26,537 nucleotides of DNA from Priapulus caudatus. Its lineage: Eukaryota; Priapulida; Priapulimorpha; Priapulimorphida; Priapulidae. The stretch is taken from the NCBI RefSeq assembly GCF_000485595.1, contig NW_014577154.1:82681-109217 (forward strand), written 5' to 3'. A program made the translations under genes and the position numbers. Positions 7,997 to 18,459 of the stretch are shown in pieces. The notes below the pieces were generated by a model. It made no database searches. It had not been told where the DNA came from and worked only from the letters and a program-made list of their open reading frames with translations. Position 1 is the stretch's first letter. The number at the start of each line of letters is the position of its first letter.

Positions 7997-10022
7997 TCAT
8001 GCTCCCAATAGAATCATGTCCGCTGCCTTCTCTGCCACCATCACCGTAGCTGCCTGAGTATTTCCGGACACTATCTCAGGCATTATAGAAGCATCGACCA
8101 CTCTCAGACCACGGAGTCCACGAACCCTGAAAGGTGAGAATCAAAGGTTAGAAGACACCTAGAAAGGTCACATCAAACACGCTACGATAGGAACGATCAG
8201 GTATGATAGCTGTTAATGTTGTTCATATATTATGCCTTGAGGGGAAATCGTGAAAACTATGATGCGATCGCTTTTGATATCAAAATAATTACTTGACCCA
8301 TGAAAAAAGGATTGATGTGAAATCGGTAAAAGGACGGGAGTGGTGGTGACATCTTCTGTCAGCGTGTTCACGTGTTCACGTACCGGAGTTGTGGGTCAAC
8401 AACTGCGGTTTGGTCATTGGCTGCTCCCATCTTACACGTTCCTGTCGGGTGGTATATGGTCGCTGTTACTGTTCTCACCGTGCAGTCCCAGTAGCTGTCA
8501 GATTTGTATGCATGCTTCTCGCATCCCGGTACGATCTGATCTCGTAGCTTGGCGCCGATAGCTTGGAACGCCTTGGTTTCGGCAAACTTGACGGTGATCT
8601 TTATGCCTTAAGAAGAGATCGTGAAAATTATGATATACGGTCAAATTCGGTTTGAAAATATATGAAATGGGCCCCGGAGAAAACGGTCGACGTGAGGACG
8701 ATAAAGGGCAGTGGTGGCGCCCTCTGCGGTCATCCTTTATTCATAGAGTCAATGAGGTGATCGGTTCTCGTCATGAGGATATGTGTGTAAGAGCCATCAC
8801 ACGAAAATACAATAGTTACAGGAGGATGCCTGATGCGGTACCCTAAACCTCAGTTCGTAGTCAATATTTAATCATTTTTTCATGTTCTCAGCAGTTATTT
8901 CTCGATTCTCGATGAAATTCGTTAGTATTAAAAAAGTTAAAACGAGAAGGGTTAGGAAACCGTGTAAAATCGGGTCGAAACGAATTTCATAGTAAAAAAA
9001 AGAATAAGTGTTCGTGCTAACGGTAACTTCTAACAGGGAATCGTGCGTCACACTAGGCAAAAAATCGCGACGGTACAAATAGGCCCTAATCGTTAAAATA
9101 TTCGGCAACTTCATGTGAAATGCTACAAGCCATCGGCACGTATGTCATCGGTGTTTCCTCAATCGCAAAGAAAATTACGAATAGCTACATTTCTCGTGCT
9201 GTGATGAATAAAAAGAAACGTAGTGACGTCAAGAAAAGAACGGCAACTCGGTTAAGACGCAGAAACGGCCAAATACGTTCCTCGTATAAACCGTTTAACT
9301 TCTCCGTAAGAAATACATTTCTCTGCCAAAGACACAGCTAGCCAACCGCACTTTGAGAATAAAATGCCTATATCTTACCCTCTACTAGCGATTTAACATC
9401 GGTATCGTCTTCAAAGTAGTTGGGATCAATTTCAAGTGGATCGAATGCGTCCGGGGATTGCAGACGTAACTGACCGACACTCTTTGGATGAAGAAGACAT
9501 GCCATCCACGAGATGACTGGACGAGACTTGTGCTCGGAAAAATTGTAGGCTTTTATAAACTGAAAGTGTAAAACGGGCATCAATGTGCGCACGTGGTTGC
9601 ATTTGCTTTCATCTTTTATCTTTATATTTTCCTTATGTGTACATAATATATACATATATAATAGTCGAAAAAATAACAGCATAACTGCAATATCGTCACG
9701 TAAGTTCATTAGTTGATTTTACTAAATTTTAGATCCGTATTAATTTCTGAATCTGTATTCATTGTCTTCCGTATAATTAGCCACATTGAATTAAGCCGGA
9801 TACTTAAATGCAAACATATTAGCGTAGTTTAATGGAAGATGACAACGTTGATTGGACCTACGTTTCTCGTGAAGCCAACTAGATTGTAAACAGTTTCATC
9901 AGTTACAAAGCCAATTCCAAAAGGTAGGAACTGTATCTCAATGTCGGGCAGATCAAGCCTAGGATCAGCAGCTCTTGTCTTGACAAAACCAACTGCGTCA
10001 AGCATGTGATATGCGAGTGGAC
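7997..10022 (-). pseudogene. GMC oxidoreductase exons 8-11, duplicate copy A (likely the other allele)
   Basis: Four exons repeat the 3' end of the GMC gene: exon 8 at 9862-10022, exon 9 at 9379-9559, exon 10 at 8384-8606 and exon 11 at 7997-8126, ending in TGA at 7997-7999. All splice sites and frames are intact. Relative to the complete gene, copy A differs at seven residues: 404 (G instead of D), 406 (V/E), 438 (W/L), 441 (C/F), 462 (L/P), 523 (T/A) and 578 (T/I, next to the catalytic Asn). Exons 1-7 are not adjacent to it in the assembled order. The pseudogene label reflects the incomplete copy. It is more likely an allelic duplicate made by assembly than a decayed gene. Confidence 0.8.
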
Positions 10023-10043
10023 CTGCAATATATTTATATATAT

Positions 10044-10044
10044 N
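10044..10044. other. Single N at the seam between copies A and B
   Basis: An ambiguous base sits in the TA-rich tract exactly where copy A stops. It marks a probable contig junction. Confidence 0.9.
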
Positions 10045-10113
10045 TTTTTCTTTTCCTTGCAAATGATAGGGGGGCGACCGCCCCCCCCTGCCCCCCAGTG
10101 GCGCCGCCCCTGG
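10045..10113. other. Unique GC-rich filler between the copies, possible transposon end
   Basis: These 69 bases have no counterpart before copy A. After a T-rich start they contain ggggggcgaccgcccccccc and end in cagtggcgccgcccctg. Read on the minus strand the end begins CAGGGGCGGCGCCACTGGGG, which resembles terminal sequences of some cut-and-paste transposons. Only one end is present, so this is tentative. Confidence 0.35.
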
Positions 10114-10790
10114 GAGGGACGGATTGTCTGCGTGTGCGTGTGCGTTTGTTGTGTTTGTGCGACTGTAAACGCGTATTATAGCCGCAGGTCCACATTTCTT
10201 TGCATCACGGGCGTTGAGGATTCCCTCCACGATTACTCCATTTTCCCTCCATCCCATACATCTCTTTCTCTCCCTCCTCCCGCCACCCCATACATCTCTG
10301 TCTCTCCCTCCTTCCTTTCGCGGATGGTATCGTCCCCAACATAGATAGCATCAGGTGGGAAGCCGTTTTTAGCAACAATTTTTAGCGTGCGTGATGCGCG
10401 AAATAATGCATAACTGCTATGGAACGCTCGTTTACAGTCACGCAAACACAAACACAGCCAACTGGTGGTAGTCTACCGTGCTGTTGATGTCGTGGGCGAT
10501 ACCACCATGAGCCACGGGGAGGACAAGAAAAGGTACAAAAACAGAGAAGAGTGGCGGAAAGAGGAGAGAGAGAAGAGAGAGAAAGAGAGAGAATACGCCC
10601 GTGATGAGAGAGTGATTGCGAGGACGTAAGAGGAGAGAGTAAGAAAGGGGGCAGATCGTGAGAAGGGCTGAATGGAAGAAAGCGAAATAGGGAGCGTAAA
10701 GAAAGACAGGAATATAAAAAACCTAATGGGGAGAGAGGGGATGGGGAATAAAAATATAATAAAGAGAGAAATTTCGCGTCTGTAATCTAC

Positions 10791-10898
10791 TATGTGTGTA
10801 TGCGTGCGTGCGTGCGTGCGTGCGCGCGTGTCTGTGTGTGTGTGCGTGCTCGTGTGTGTGTGTGTTTGTGTGTGTGTGCGTGCGTGCGCGCGTGTGTG
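10791..10898. repeat. GT/CGTG microsatellite, copy B
   Basis: Counterpart of 7191-7293, with additional CGTG units at its start and different interruptions. Confidence 0.9.
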
Positions 10899-11265
10899 TT
10901 CACTGCGTTGATCAATCTATCTCCTATCCTTCTATTTCATACATAGTCTCGACGCCATCTAGCCTCACGACTTCTCTGTCTAGAATCTCTTCTCTTTCGG
11001 TGTCTGCTCTCCTGCCTTATCAGATACTTGTCCTCCTATGTGTGAGAGAGGGGAGGAGGGTGGTGAAATGGGCAGGTGGCTTAGCAGAAACCTCGTGACA
11101 TGCTGATTATAGCTAACCCCTTCCGCTTTGGAGTTATTCTTGCTATCCTAGAAACGTGTGACGCTTTGAAACGACATGTGTATTGTCTATGTAATTTTTA
11201 GTTGTTTCACTTACGCTCTTCCGTTCACAATCGCAAAATTAGCAATGACATCTTGCACAATATTA

Positions 11266-11275
11266 TTATTGTTGG

Positions 11276-11312
<37 letters not shown>

Positions 11313-11421
11313 GTCGGCGTCGTTGTCATCGTCGTCGTCGTCGTTGTTGTTGTTGTTGTTGTTGTTGTTGGTGCTGCTGCTGCTGTTGTTGTTGTTGTTG
11401 TTGATCTGTAATGTACTTGTT

Positions 11422-11452
<31 letters not shown>
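11266..11452. repeat. Trinucleotide array, copy B
   Basis: (ATT)n, (GTC/GTT)n, (GCT)n and (TAA)n in the 3' flank of the GMC gene. It is the counterpart of 7674-7870 with different composition. Confidence 0.95.
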
Positions 11453-11453
<1 letters not shown>

Positions 11454-11575
11454 GCGCAACGTGTAGGTAAACGATGCACACGTGTGTAGCCGTAGGATAT
11501 GATATCATGAAAGAATGTATTAGTATATTTTAACAGTTTACATAATATTAATGGTATTATGATATGTATAGTTAA

Positions 11576-11705
11576 TCATGCTCCCAATAGAATCATGTCC
11601 GCTGCCTTCTCTGCCACCATCACCGTAGCTGCCTGAATATTTCCGGACACTATCTCAGGCATTATAGAAGCATCGACCACTCTCAGACCACGGAGTCCAC
11701 GAACC
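11576..11705 (-). CDS. GMC gene exon 11, C-terminus (copy B)
   Basis: The acceptor is cctttcag|GGTTCG. It reads [16 protein letters not shown] with the catalytic Asn, then [14 protein letters not shown] and TGA. In this copy the residue after the Asn is Ile; copy A has the family-typical Thr. Confidence 0.92.
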
Positions 11706-13613
11706 CTGAAAGGTGAGAATCAAAGGTCAGAAGACACCTAGAAAGTTCACATCAAACACGCTACGATAGGAACGATCAGGTATGATAGCTGTTAATGTTG
11801 TTCATATATTATGCCTTGAGGGGGAATCGTGAAAACTATGATGCGATCGCTTTTGATATCAAAATAATTCCTTGACCCATGAAAAAAGGATTGATGTGAA
11901 ATCGGTAAAAGGACGGGAGTGGTGGTGACATCTTCTGTCAGCGTGTTCACGTGTTCACGTACCGGAGTTGTGGGTCAACAACTGCGGTTTGGTCATTGGC
12001 TGCTCCCATCTTACACGTTCCTGTCGGGTGGTATATGGTCGCTGTTACTGTTCTCACGGCGCAGTCCCAGTAGCTGTCCGATTTGTATGCATGCTTCTCG
12101 CATCCCGGTACGATCTGATCTCGTAGCTTGGCGCCGATAGCTTGGAACGCCTTGGTTTCGGCAAACTTGACGGTGATCTTTATGCCTTAAGAAGAGATCG
12201 TAAAAATTATGATATAGGGTCAAATTCGGTTTGAAAATATATGAAATGGGCCCCGGAGAAAACGGTCGACGTGAGGACGATAGAGGGCAGTGGTGGCGCC
12301 CTTTGCGGTCATCCTTTATTCATAGATTTAATGAGGTGATCGGTTCTCGTCATGAGGATATGTGTGTAAGAGCCATCACACGAAAATACAATAGTTACAG
12401 GAGGATGCCTGATGCGGTACCCTAAACCTCAGTTCGTAGTCAATATTTAATCATTTTTTCATGTTCTCAGCAGTTATTTCTCGATTCTCGATGAAATTCG
12501 TCGATTAAAGTATTAAAAAAGTTAAAACGAGAAGGGTTAGGAAACCGTGTAAAATCGGGTCGAAACGAATTTCATAGTAAAAAAAAGAATAAGTGTTCGT
12601 GCTAACGGTAATTTCTAACAGGGAATCGTGCGTCACACTAGGCAAAAAATCGCGACGGTACAAATAGGCCCTAATCGTTAAAATATTCGGCAACTTCATG
12701 TGTAATGCTACAGGCCATCGGCACGTATGTCATCGGTGTTCCCTCAATCGCAAAGAAAATTACGAATAGCTACATTTCTCGTGCTCGGATGAATAAAAAG
12801 AAACGTAGTGACGTCAAGAAAAGAACGGCAGCTCGGTTAAGACGCAGAAACGGCCAAATACGTTCCTCGTATAAACCGTTTAACTTCTCCGTAAGAAATA
12901 CATTTCTCTGCCAAAGACACAGCTAGCCAACCGCACTTTGAGAATAAAATGCCTATATCTTACCCTCTACTAGCGATTTAACATCGGTGTCGTCTTCAAA
13001 GTAGTTGGGATCAATTTCAGGTGGATCGAATGCGTCCGGGGATTGCAGACGTAACTGACCGACACTCTTTGGATGAAGAAGAAATGCCATCAACGAGATG
13101 ACTGGACGAGACTTGTGCTCGGAAAAATTGTAGGCTTTTATAAACTGAAAGTGTGAAATGGGCATCAATGTGCGCACGTGGTTGCATTTGCTTTCATCTT
13201 TTATCTTTAAATTTTCCTTATGTGTATATAATATATACATATATAATAGCCGAAAAAATAACAGCATAACTGCAATATCGTCACGTAAGTTCATTAGTTG
13301 ATTTTACTAAATTTTAGATCCGTATTAATTTCTGAATCTGTATTAATTAAGTCTTCCGTATAATTAGCCACAATGAATTAAGCCGGATACCTTAAATGCA
13401 AACATATTAGCGTAGTTTAATGGAAGATGACAACGTTGATTGGACCTACGTTTCTCGTGAAGCCAACTAGATTGTAAACAGTTTCATCAGTTTCAAAGTC
13501 AATTCCAAAAGGTAGGAATTGTATCTCAATGTCGGGCAGATCAAGCCTAGGATCAGCAGCTCTGGTCTTGACAAAACCAACTGCGTCAAGCATGTGATAT
13601 GCGAGTGGACCTG

Positions 13614-13652
<39 letters not shown>

Positions 13653-14025
13653 AGAGAGAGGGGGATAGAGGTGGGAGAGAAAGATAGATAGATATGACAC
13701 TGTAGATCTTGAAAGCGACGTACATAGCTAGCGTATTTGTGAAGCGCGTATTGCTGCGTGAACGCCTGTTACAGGTAAGCTCCCCGTAGGAATTCTAGGT
13801 TGCAACCTACCTTTTCCAAAAAGCATATACTTTAGTGCGGCCTGCCAGCTGTTCAGAATATCTTTAGTTATTGATAGAGGCTTGTCTATCCAGAACTCAG
13901 GATAGAAAACACCAGGGTGCTCTTGTAAGTGTTGACCGACCGGCAAATCTACCACAGTCGGTATCTTAAATTTAATAGATGAATAAACAATTTGAACCAG
14001 AAATGGAACAATAATGATAATAATT

Positions 14026-14069
<44 letters not shown>

Positions 14070-15938
14070 TTGGGTGTCGGTTCGTAAAGAATGTTTAGGG
14101 AATCTATTGGACATGCAAGTTAGAAAACTGGTATTTCTTGAAGTTACGTATGACAGTTATTATTCGTTATATATTAATTTTTAATTTTACTACCGTAAAC
14201 CTAATTCAAAGAAACACCAGGGAGGTAAGAGAAATCGAAAAATACAGATATTAAGGCATGTAAAATATGCTAATCATAGAGAAACTATGCATCATTAACT
14301 CCCAACTATTACTTCGATTAGAAATAAGACATGGGTCGCATACGTTGAACTTGGTAAGATGATCCTTTGGTCCAACACCAGACAACATGAGGATGTGTGG
14401 AGACCCAATGCTACCAGCAGAGAGAATCACTTCCTTTGACACGTGAACAGTCTTCTTCTCAGCACCGTGAATAAAGGTGACTCCCGTCGCCTTCTTACCA
14501 TCAAAGTTTATCTAAAAAGCCACACAACGTGTAGGCCCCCTATATTGCAGCCACTATTAATATTTTGCACATTATATGGTATATAATAATGTAGTATGTG
14601 TATACTATATTGTATTATTTATAGTAAGTTGGATTATAATTAATAAAATAATTAATAAATATATTGTATTTCATATGTTGGTTAATGAATGGCTCCTGTC
14701 CGATGCGTTACCTTGGTTACAAGCGTATTGATGGCTATGTGTAGGTTTCGTCGGTGCATGGCAGGTCTCAAATATGCCTCCGCTGTGCTCCAACGTTTCC
14801 CGTCTTTTATGTTTCCTTGAGATTTCATAAAAACTGCCGAAAATGGAGAACCAGTAAATTTTAATAGCTTAATGATAGTACGTCATTTTTAATGTTACGA
14901 TGTTTTAATTAATCATTTCGTCGCTGTGTTTCACCTCTAAAGAATGGAAAGTGTTTTATAACTCATAACTTATAATGTTTCATAATGTTTTATAACACAT
15001 ATAAATGTTTTAAACTTCAGCCTCTAAGTATAGTTCACAGTCAGTTACCCTCTTGGTTCTCTCCGTTCACGTTTCCAAGCTTGTAACCAAGTTCCTTTGC
15101 AGCATTTAAAAAAATATCTGCGAGTTCTGTGTATGAAGCGTCAGAGATTGTCCATGGTCCACCCGATCCATGGTAACCTGTAGCAGAAAACTAAATAGCA
15201 ACTCTAACTGTACATCTACGTGTATACAAACAGAAATGGGAGGGGGACAAATTCATACGGTTGGAAGTATCAACAAAGGAAGATTCAAATGTAATTATAG
15301 TAACCTGAAGATGTCTGGTCATGGGAGTAAATCGATAATTCAAAGCCCATATTCTTATTGATACGCAAACGACTTTCACCACACCCACCACTCTTCACGT
15401 ATTCCTCGTTCTGGTTATCCTCGGATTTTTTGAAATATGGTAAAACATCTTCGTAACTCCATCCCTTTGCGCCCATCTTTTCCCAGAGGTCGAAGTCTCT
15501 CTTATTGCCGCGTATATACATCATGCTGTTCATACCACTTGACCCACCAAGCATTCGTCCTCTTGGCCACATGCTTCTCTGTAATGATTAAAACCTTGCG
15601 TGGACATTGCGCTCACCAAACGTCCCTCTATACTGATGATGATTGATGGCTTTTCATGAAGCCCGAGGCGATTGCATCACGAGACAGTTTTATACATAAG
15701 CAGGGCCGTTGAGGGGCAGGACGGGCCCATGGCCAAAAACGGGATGCGGGCCCTTGCACCTGGATAGTATTCCACTGCCTGAATGACACAGTCGGACAGA
15801 GACGCCACAGGGATGTACAGAGATTTGTCAAGCGAAGGCCTGGACCGGCCAGTTCGCCGGATCACCTATACGACTCGCTATATAACCCTGTATAATATAT
15901 ACGTCATGATGATCATTTTTAATCAAATTAAAACTCAA

Positions 15939-15975
<37 letters not shown>

Positions 15976-16776
15976 CGCTTACCGATTTTACATCAAAATG
16001 ACAATAGTGTCGTATACTATAAAAAGGAAGATTGTAATAGAGGGCGAGTTGAGTATGAGGTCAAGAAAGAGTCTGGAAAGGTTAATCGGCGAAACACGAG
16101 AATCTGCTACACGTGCCTTCCCTTCGTGAGCGCGACAGGAGTTTTCCTGTGGCACGGTCCGGAAGCTCCAGTCTAGCTTGGAATTCCTCAGCGATAAGGC
16201 AGCGGCAGGCACCGCGACGTGTGCGTTTCCAGACGGGTCGCCTCCTGCCTCCAGTAGAAGCACCTTGTTGCTGCTGACGTCAGAGAGGCGAGCAGCCAAT
16301 ACGCAGCCAGCGCTACCCGCTCCCACTGCGGCAGGAAAAGGTTGGTTATTGATGGATGGGATGGGATGGAATGAGATGAGATGAGATGGGATGGGATGGA
16401 ATGGAAAAAATGGGATAAGATGGAGTGGGATGGGTTGGGATGGGGTGGAGTGAAGTGTGATGGGATTGAATGGATAATAGGGCGAGTGAACGAATGGATT
16501 TCTGAAAAATATTATTTTTCTAAAATCTTTTTAAATTGTTGATAAGAGATGGTGTGACTGCACATGTTTATATTCAAGGAGGATGAACGCACTACAGTTT
16601 CATACTCGTCTCTGCTAGCTCAAAAAAGGTTTGTTTATCGTTAGCATCTATGTACCTATGACGTAATCGTAGCGTTCATCGGGATTCTCCTGTATGATAA
16701 ACTGTTCCACGCGCTGTGATCTCCAGTATAAAACTCCCACCACGGCTACCGTCACGGCTATGATGTTAGTCCACAT
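11576..16776 (-). CDS. GMC-family FAD oxidoreductase (choline/glucose dehydrogenase-like), complete 11-exon gene
   Basis: Joining 11 exons gives 1794 nt, that is 597 residues plus a stop, the usual size for animal GMC (glucose-methanol-choline) oxidoreductases, which oxidise alcohols using FAD. Residues 4-18 ([15 protein letters not shown]) form a hydrophobic anchor. DYVIVGAGSAG at 37-47 is the FAD-binding Gly motif, completed only by splicing exon 1 to exon 2. [16 protein letters not shown] at 116-131 is GMC signature 1 and [15 protein letters not shown] at 292-306 is signature 2. [10 protein letters not shown] places the catalytic His at 533, and the partner Asn is at 577, 44 residues later as in choline oxidase. 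Every intron is GT-AG with matching phase. An upstream in-frame ATG at 16845 would add 23 residues; 16776 was chosen because it puts the anchor at the N-terminus. The substrate cannot be assigned. Confidence 0.92.
11963..12185 (-). CDS. GMC gene exon 10 (copy B)
   Basis: The acceptor is tcttaag|GCATAA and the donor ctcCG|gtacgt. It contains the catalytic histidine in [11 protein letters not shown] and AVVDPQLR. The two-base overhang joins exon 11 to recreate Arg. Confidence 0.92.
12964..13144 (-). CDS. GMC gene exon 9 (copy B)
   Basis: The acceptor is actttcag|TTTATA and the donor gagG|gtaaga. It reads [13 protein letters not shown] and [20 protein letters not shown], matching the family LLHPKSRG and IDPNY motifs. 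Copy A has LEIDPNY and WMAC in place of PEIDPNY and LMAF. Confidence 0.92.
13450..13610 (-). CDS. GMC gene exon 8 (copy B)
   Basis: The acceptor cag lies at 13611-13613, immediately after the (TA)n tract, and the donor is agaaac|gtaggt. It encodes [15 protein letters not shown] and [13 protein letters not shown]. Copy A holds the same exon at 9862-10022 with two residue changes. Confidence 0.9.
13615..13690. repeat. (TA)n-(GA)n microsatellite in GMC intron 7
   Basis: Uninterrupted TA dinucleotides are followed by GA-rich and GATA units. This length-variable tract is where copy A stops, so it is the likely cause of the assembly break. Confidence 0.95.
13811..13964 (-). CDS. GMC gene exon 7
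   Basis: The acceptor is aatttaag|ATACCG and the donor aaaG|gtaggt. It reads [15 protein letters not shown], the conserved LPVGxxLxxH segment, then an Ile/Leu-rich substrate-domain stretch. Confidence 0.92.
14025..14069. repeat. (AAT)n microsatellite in GMC intron 6
   Basis: About 14 near-perfect AAT triplets on the plus strand lie between exons 6 and 7. Confidence 0.95.
14344..14511 (-). CDS. GMC gene exon 6
   Basis: The acceptor is ctttttag|ATAAAC and the donor ttcaac|gtatgc, phase 0 at both ends. It encodes KEVILSAG and GMC signature 2 ([16 protein letters not shown]). Confidence 0.95.
14712..14833 (-). CDS. GMC gene exon 5
   Basis: The acceptor is ttcggcag|TTTTTATG and the donor accaag|gtaacg. 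It reads [20 protein letters not shown] and then NTLVTK, matching the family's conserved RxSTAxAYL region. Confidence 0.92.
15049..15177 (-). CDS. GMC gene exon 4
   Basis: The acceptor is tgctacag|GTTACC and the donor gagG|gtaact. It reads [20 protein letters not shown], then [14 protein letters not shown], typical of the family's substrate-domain start. Confidence 0.9.
15389..15578 (-). CDS. GMC gene exon 3
   Basis: The acceptor is attacag|AGAAGC and the donor agtG|gtgggt. It encodes GMC signature 1 and [17 protein letters not shown], followed by [10 protein letters not shown]. Single copy in the window. Confidence 0.92.
15949..15974. repeat. (AT)n microsatellite in GMC intron 2, start of copy C homology
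   Basis: AT dinucleotides precede taacgcttaccg. Copy D begins within the same tract directly after the N at 19569. Confidence 0.95.
16111..16325 (-). CDS. GMC gene exon 2 (copy C)
   Basis: The acceptor is ccgcag|TGGGAG. The exon supplies [15 protein letters not shown] and the LLLEAGG segment of the FAD fold. Donor gcacgt|gtagca is chosen because it keeps phase 0 with exon 3; it is weaker than the other donors. Confidence 0.85.
16354..16470. repeat. GGGAT-type pentanucleotide satellite in GMC intron 1 (copy C)
   Basis: Units of gatggg, gatgga and gatgag repeat every five bases. Copy D (about 19959-20070) has fewer and rearranged units. Confidence 0.85.
16656..16776 (-). CDS. GMC gene exon 1 (copy C)
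   Basis: It encodes residues 1-40 plus one base: the membrane anchor, a charged linker and YDYVI. Donor is ataG|gtacat. ATG at 16776, with an alternative at 16845. Confidence 0.85.
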
Positions 16777-16921
16777 CGTTACAATCCAACACCTAGTGCA
16801 GAAACTTACACGTGCACCTATGTAAGTTAATTCAAACAAATTCATTAAAACGTCATTGTTACACGGTCAAATAGCGTCAACAACAACTCACAACATATCG
16901 GATCACTCCGCCGAATGTATA

Positions 16922-16928
16922 TTTTATA
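16922..16928 (-). promoter_or_regulatory. Candidate TATA box of the GMC gene (copy C)
   Basis: ttttata on the plus strand is TATAAAA on the minus strand, about 75 bases upstream of the 16845 ATG and 145 upstream of 16776. The same element is at 20522-20528 in copy D. It is supported by motif and position only. Confidence 0.3.
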
Positions 16929-16929
16929 C

Positions 16930-17460
16930 GTATAGGATTCTTCATCCGAAACACGTTTAACGCTGTAGTCGCTTACCTTCCGATTTGCTGCGTCCCCTTT
17001 GCCACGCCCGTGTCTTTATGTTACAAACTCGGTAAAAATGACAGGTTCTGTGTGTTAGTCGGTCTCACAGTGAAGGATAATATGAGCTAGTCACTTCACT
17101 GACTTCAGGGATGCTTGAATGCCTAAACTAACTGGAACGGAAGCTAAGACGGCATAAGATTCACTCGGGAGTGACGCGCCTAGAGGGGTGACTTGCCCTT
17201 ACACGTCGGCAATATAACGGTATATTATCGAAGTGCATAGACGGGATAGCCCATCTACTACGATTAGTGCACGTCCCATGATGTTTTGTGTGAAATAGAC
17301 GTCCATGACCTTTATATGCTATAGCTGGACATTGTATATTCTGAGCCTAGTTTTCTGTGCGCTTGCCTATAAATTACATTCCCGTAAATTGCCGTTGCTG
17401 TTCGGTCGTACCCGTGACCATTTGTGAACAACAGCCCTTGGCTGATTTAGATATTTACGC
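16930..17460. other. GMC 5' flank without recognised gene (copy C)
   Basis: The region is highly conserved between copies C and D, with no coding signal. It presumably holds promoter sequence of the GMC gene. Confidence 0.4.
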
Positions 17461-17700
17461 TATGTGCGTGTGCGTGTGTGTGTGCGCGCGCGTGCGTGCT
17501 GTTGTGTGTGATGTGGGTGTGCGCGCGCTATGTGTGTGCGATCTACATGAGCGTGTCTGATGTGTGTGGTGCGTGACCGCGTGCACACGCGCATAACACA
17601 CAAACTCGTAGGCTCGCGCGCACACACACGTACACACACACACGCGCGCGCGCGCGCGCACGCACGCACGCACGCACACACGCACACACACACACACACA

Positions 17701-17732
<32 letters not shown>

Positions 17733-17738
17733 CCCACA
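17461..17738. repeat. GT/GC array followed by CA/CG array (copy C)
   Basis: The left side is TG/CG-rich and the right side is CA/CG-rich, with a short unique core (tctacatgagcgtgtctgatg) between. The halves can pair as a long imperfect hairpin, and both are Z-DNA-prone. The copy D counterpart is 21061-21318. Confidence 0.9.
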
Positions 17739-17739
17739 C

Positions 17740-18456
17740 TCACAAAATTAGGCATAATCGTTGTTTGAAGATAATTGTTGTAGTCAGATATCGAGGTTAT
17801 AAATGTGTTCAAATTTCATTTAGTTGTCTGGGGGAGTATACACTTACATTCTTCCTTCACGGTTCGTAAATTAGTCAAATAACAGCTGTACACCCTTTCC
17901 AAAATCCTGAATTTGCCACTGTAATATATATATAATATAGTATAGTTATTATAATTAGTTATCATGACGGACTCGGGCTCTTATCAGTTAAACAATATTT
18001 AAAATTAAATATTTACCCATGAATTATGCGGGGTTGTCCTCCGCTATATTTCCAGGGCTTCTAAGAGCCAACGAAATAACACTATTCATTTCGGCACATG
18101 CTGTTTAATCTTTTCACTTGTAAACAAAAACCTATTTCATTCGACATCTATTAAATAAATAAACTTATTTGTATTTTAAACAGAACCTTTGCTTTACAAA
18201 GCTTTAAGCGTGAAAATACTACTAATGAGATTTGATATGTTCCAAGCGGAAAGCTCGAGAAACAACCCCTTTTGCAGTTAAAAGTTTTCAATCTCATGTT
18301 CGTGTAGCAAAAGACGCGCGTTTTTAGTGTTAAAATAAGTAATGATGTCCAATTTTGATGACCATGCAGAAATTTAGCTGCGGGATTGATCACAGTTTTG
18401 ATATCAGTTACTGAAGGAAGAAAGGAACCCACGTGCTCTCAAATATATTATTTTAT
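17740..18456. other. AT-rich stretch without gene (copy C)
   Basis: No coding signal is recognised. A 93-codon minus-strand frame (18151-18432) is present in both copies. It has no recognisable domain and sits in AT-rich DNA, so it is not called. Confidence 0.4.
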
Positions 18457-18459
18457 TAT

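Larger units (their letters stand above)
5065..10043. repeat. Duplicated block, copy A (with Harbinger insertion)
   Basis: This block matches 10114-13651 nearly base for base, starting at gagggacggattgtctgcg and ending in the TA-rich tract after tgcaatat. Copy A carries 1454 extra bases (transposon plus a 3-bp target duplication). It ends at a single N (10044). Small substitutions and microsatellite-length differences separate the copies. The block contains the last four exons of the GMC oxidoreductase gene. The best explanation is an unmerged allelic overlap of two contigs. Confidence 0.9.
10114..13651. repeat. Duplicated block, copy B (empty transposon site)
   Basis: This is a near-identical partner of 5065-10043. 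At 10433-10438 the sequence runs gttta then cagtc with no transposon, giving the pre-insertion site. The block carries exons 8-11 of the complete GMC gene and ends in (TA)n at 13615-13650. Confidence 0.9.

Noticed and set aside
9120-9341. 73-codon plus-strand frame in GMC intron 9, also 12705-12926
   Set aside because: It lies antisense in an intron. It is conserved only because the copies are near identical, with no domain or start context.
5065-13651. Genuine recent tandem gene duplication
   Set aside because: Not excluded, but the N at the seam, the microsatellite boundary and the single-copy middle exons are better explained by unmerged alleles.
18151-18432. 93-codon minus-strand frame, also 21740-22021
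   Set aside because: No recognisable domain, AT-rich setting. Preservation between C and D is uninformative because those copies are alleles or recent duplicates.
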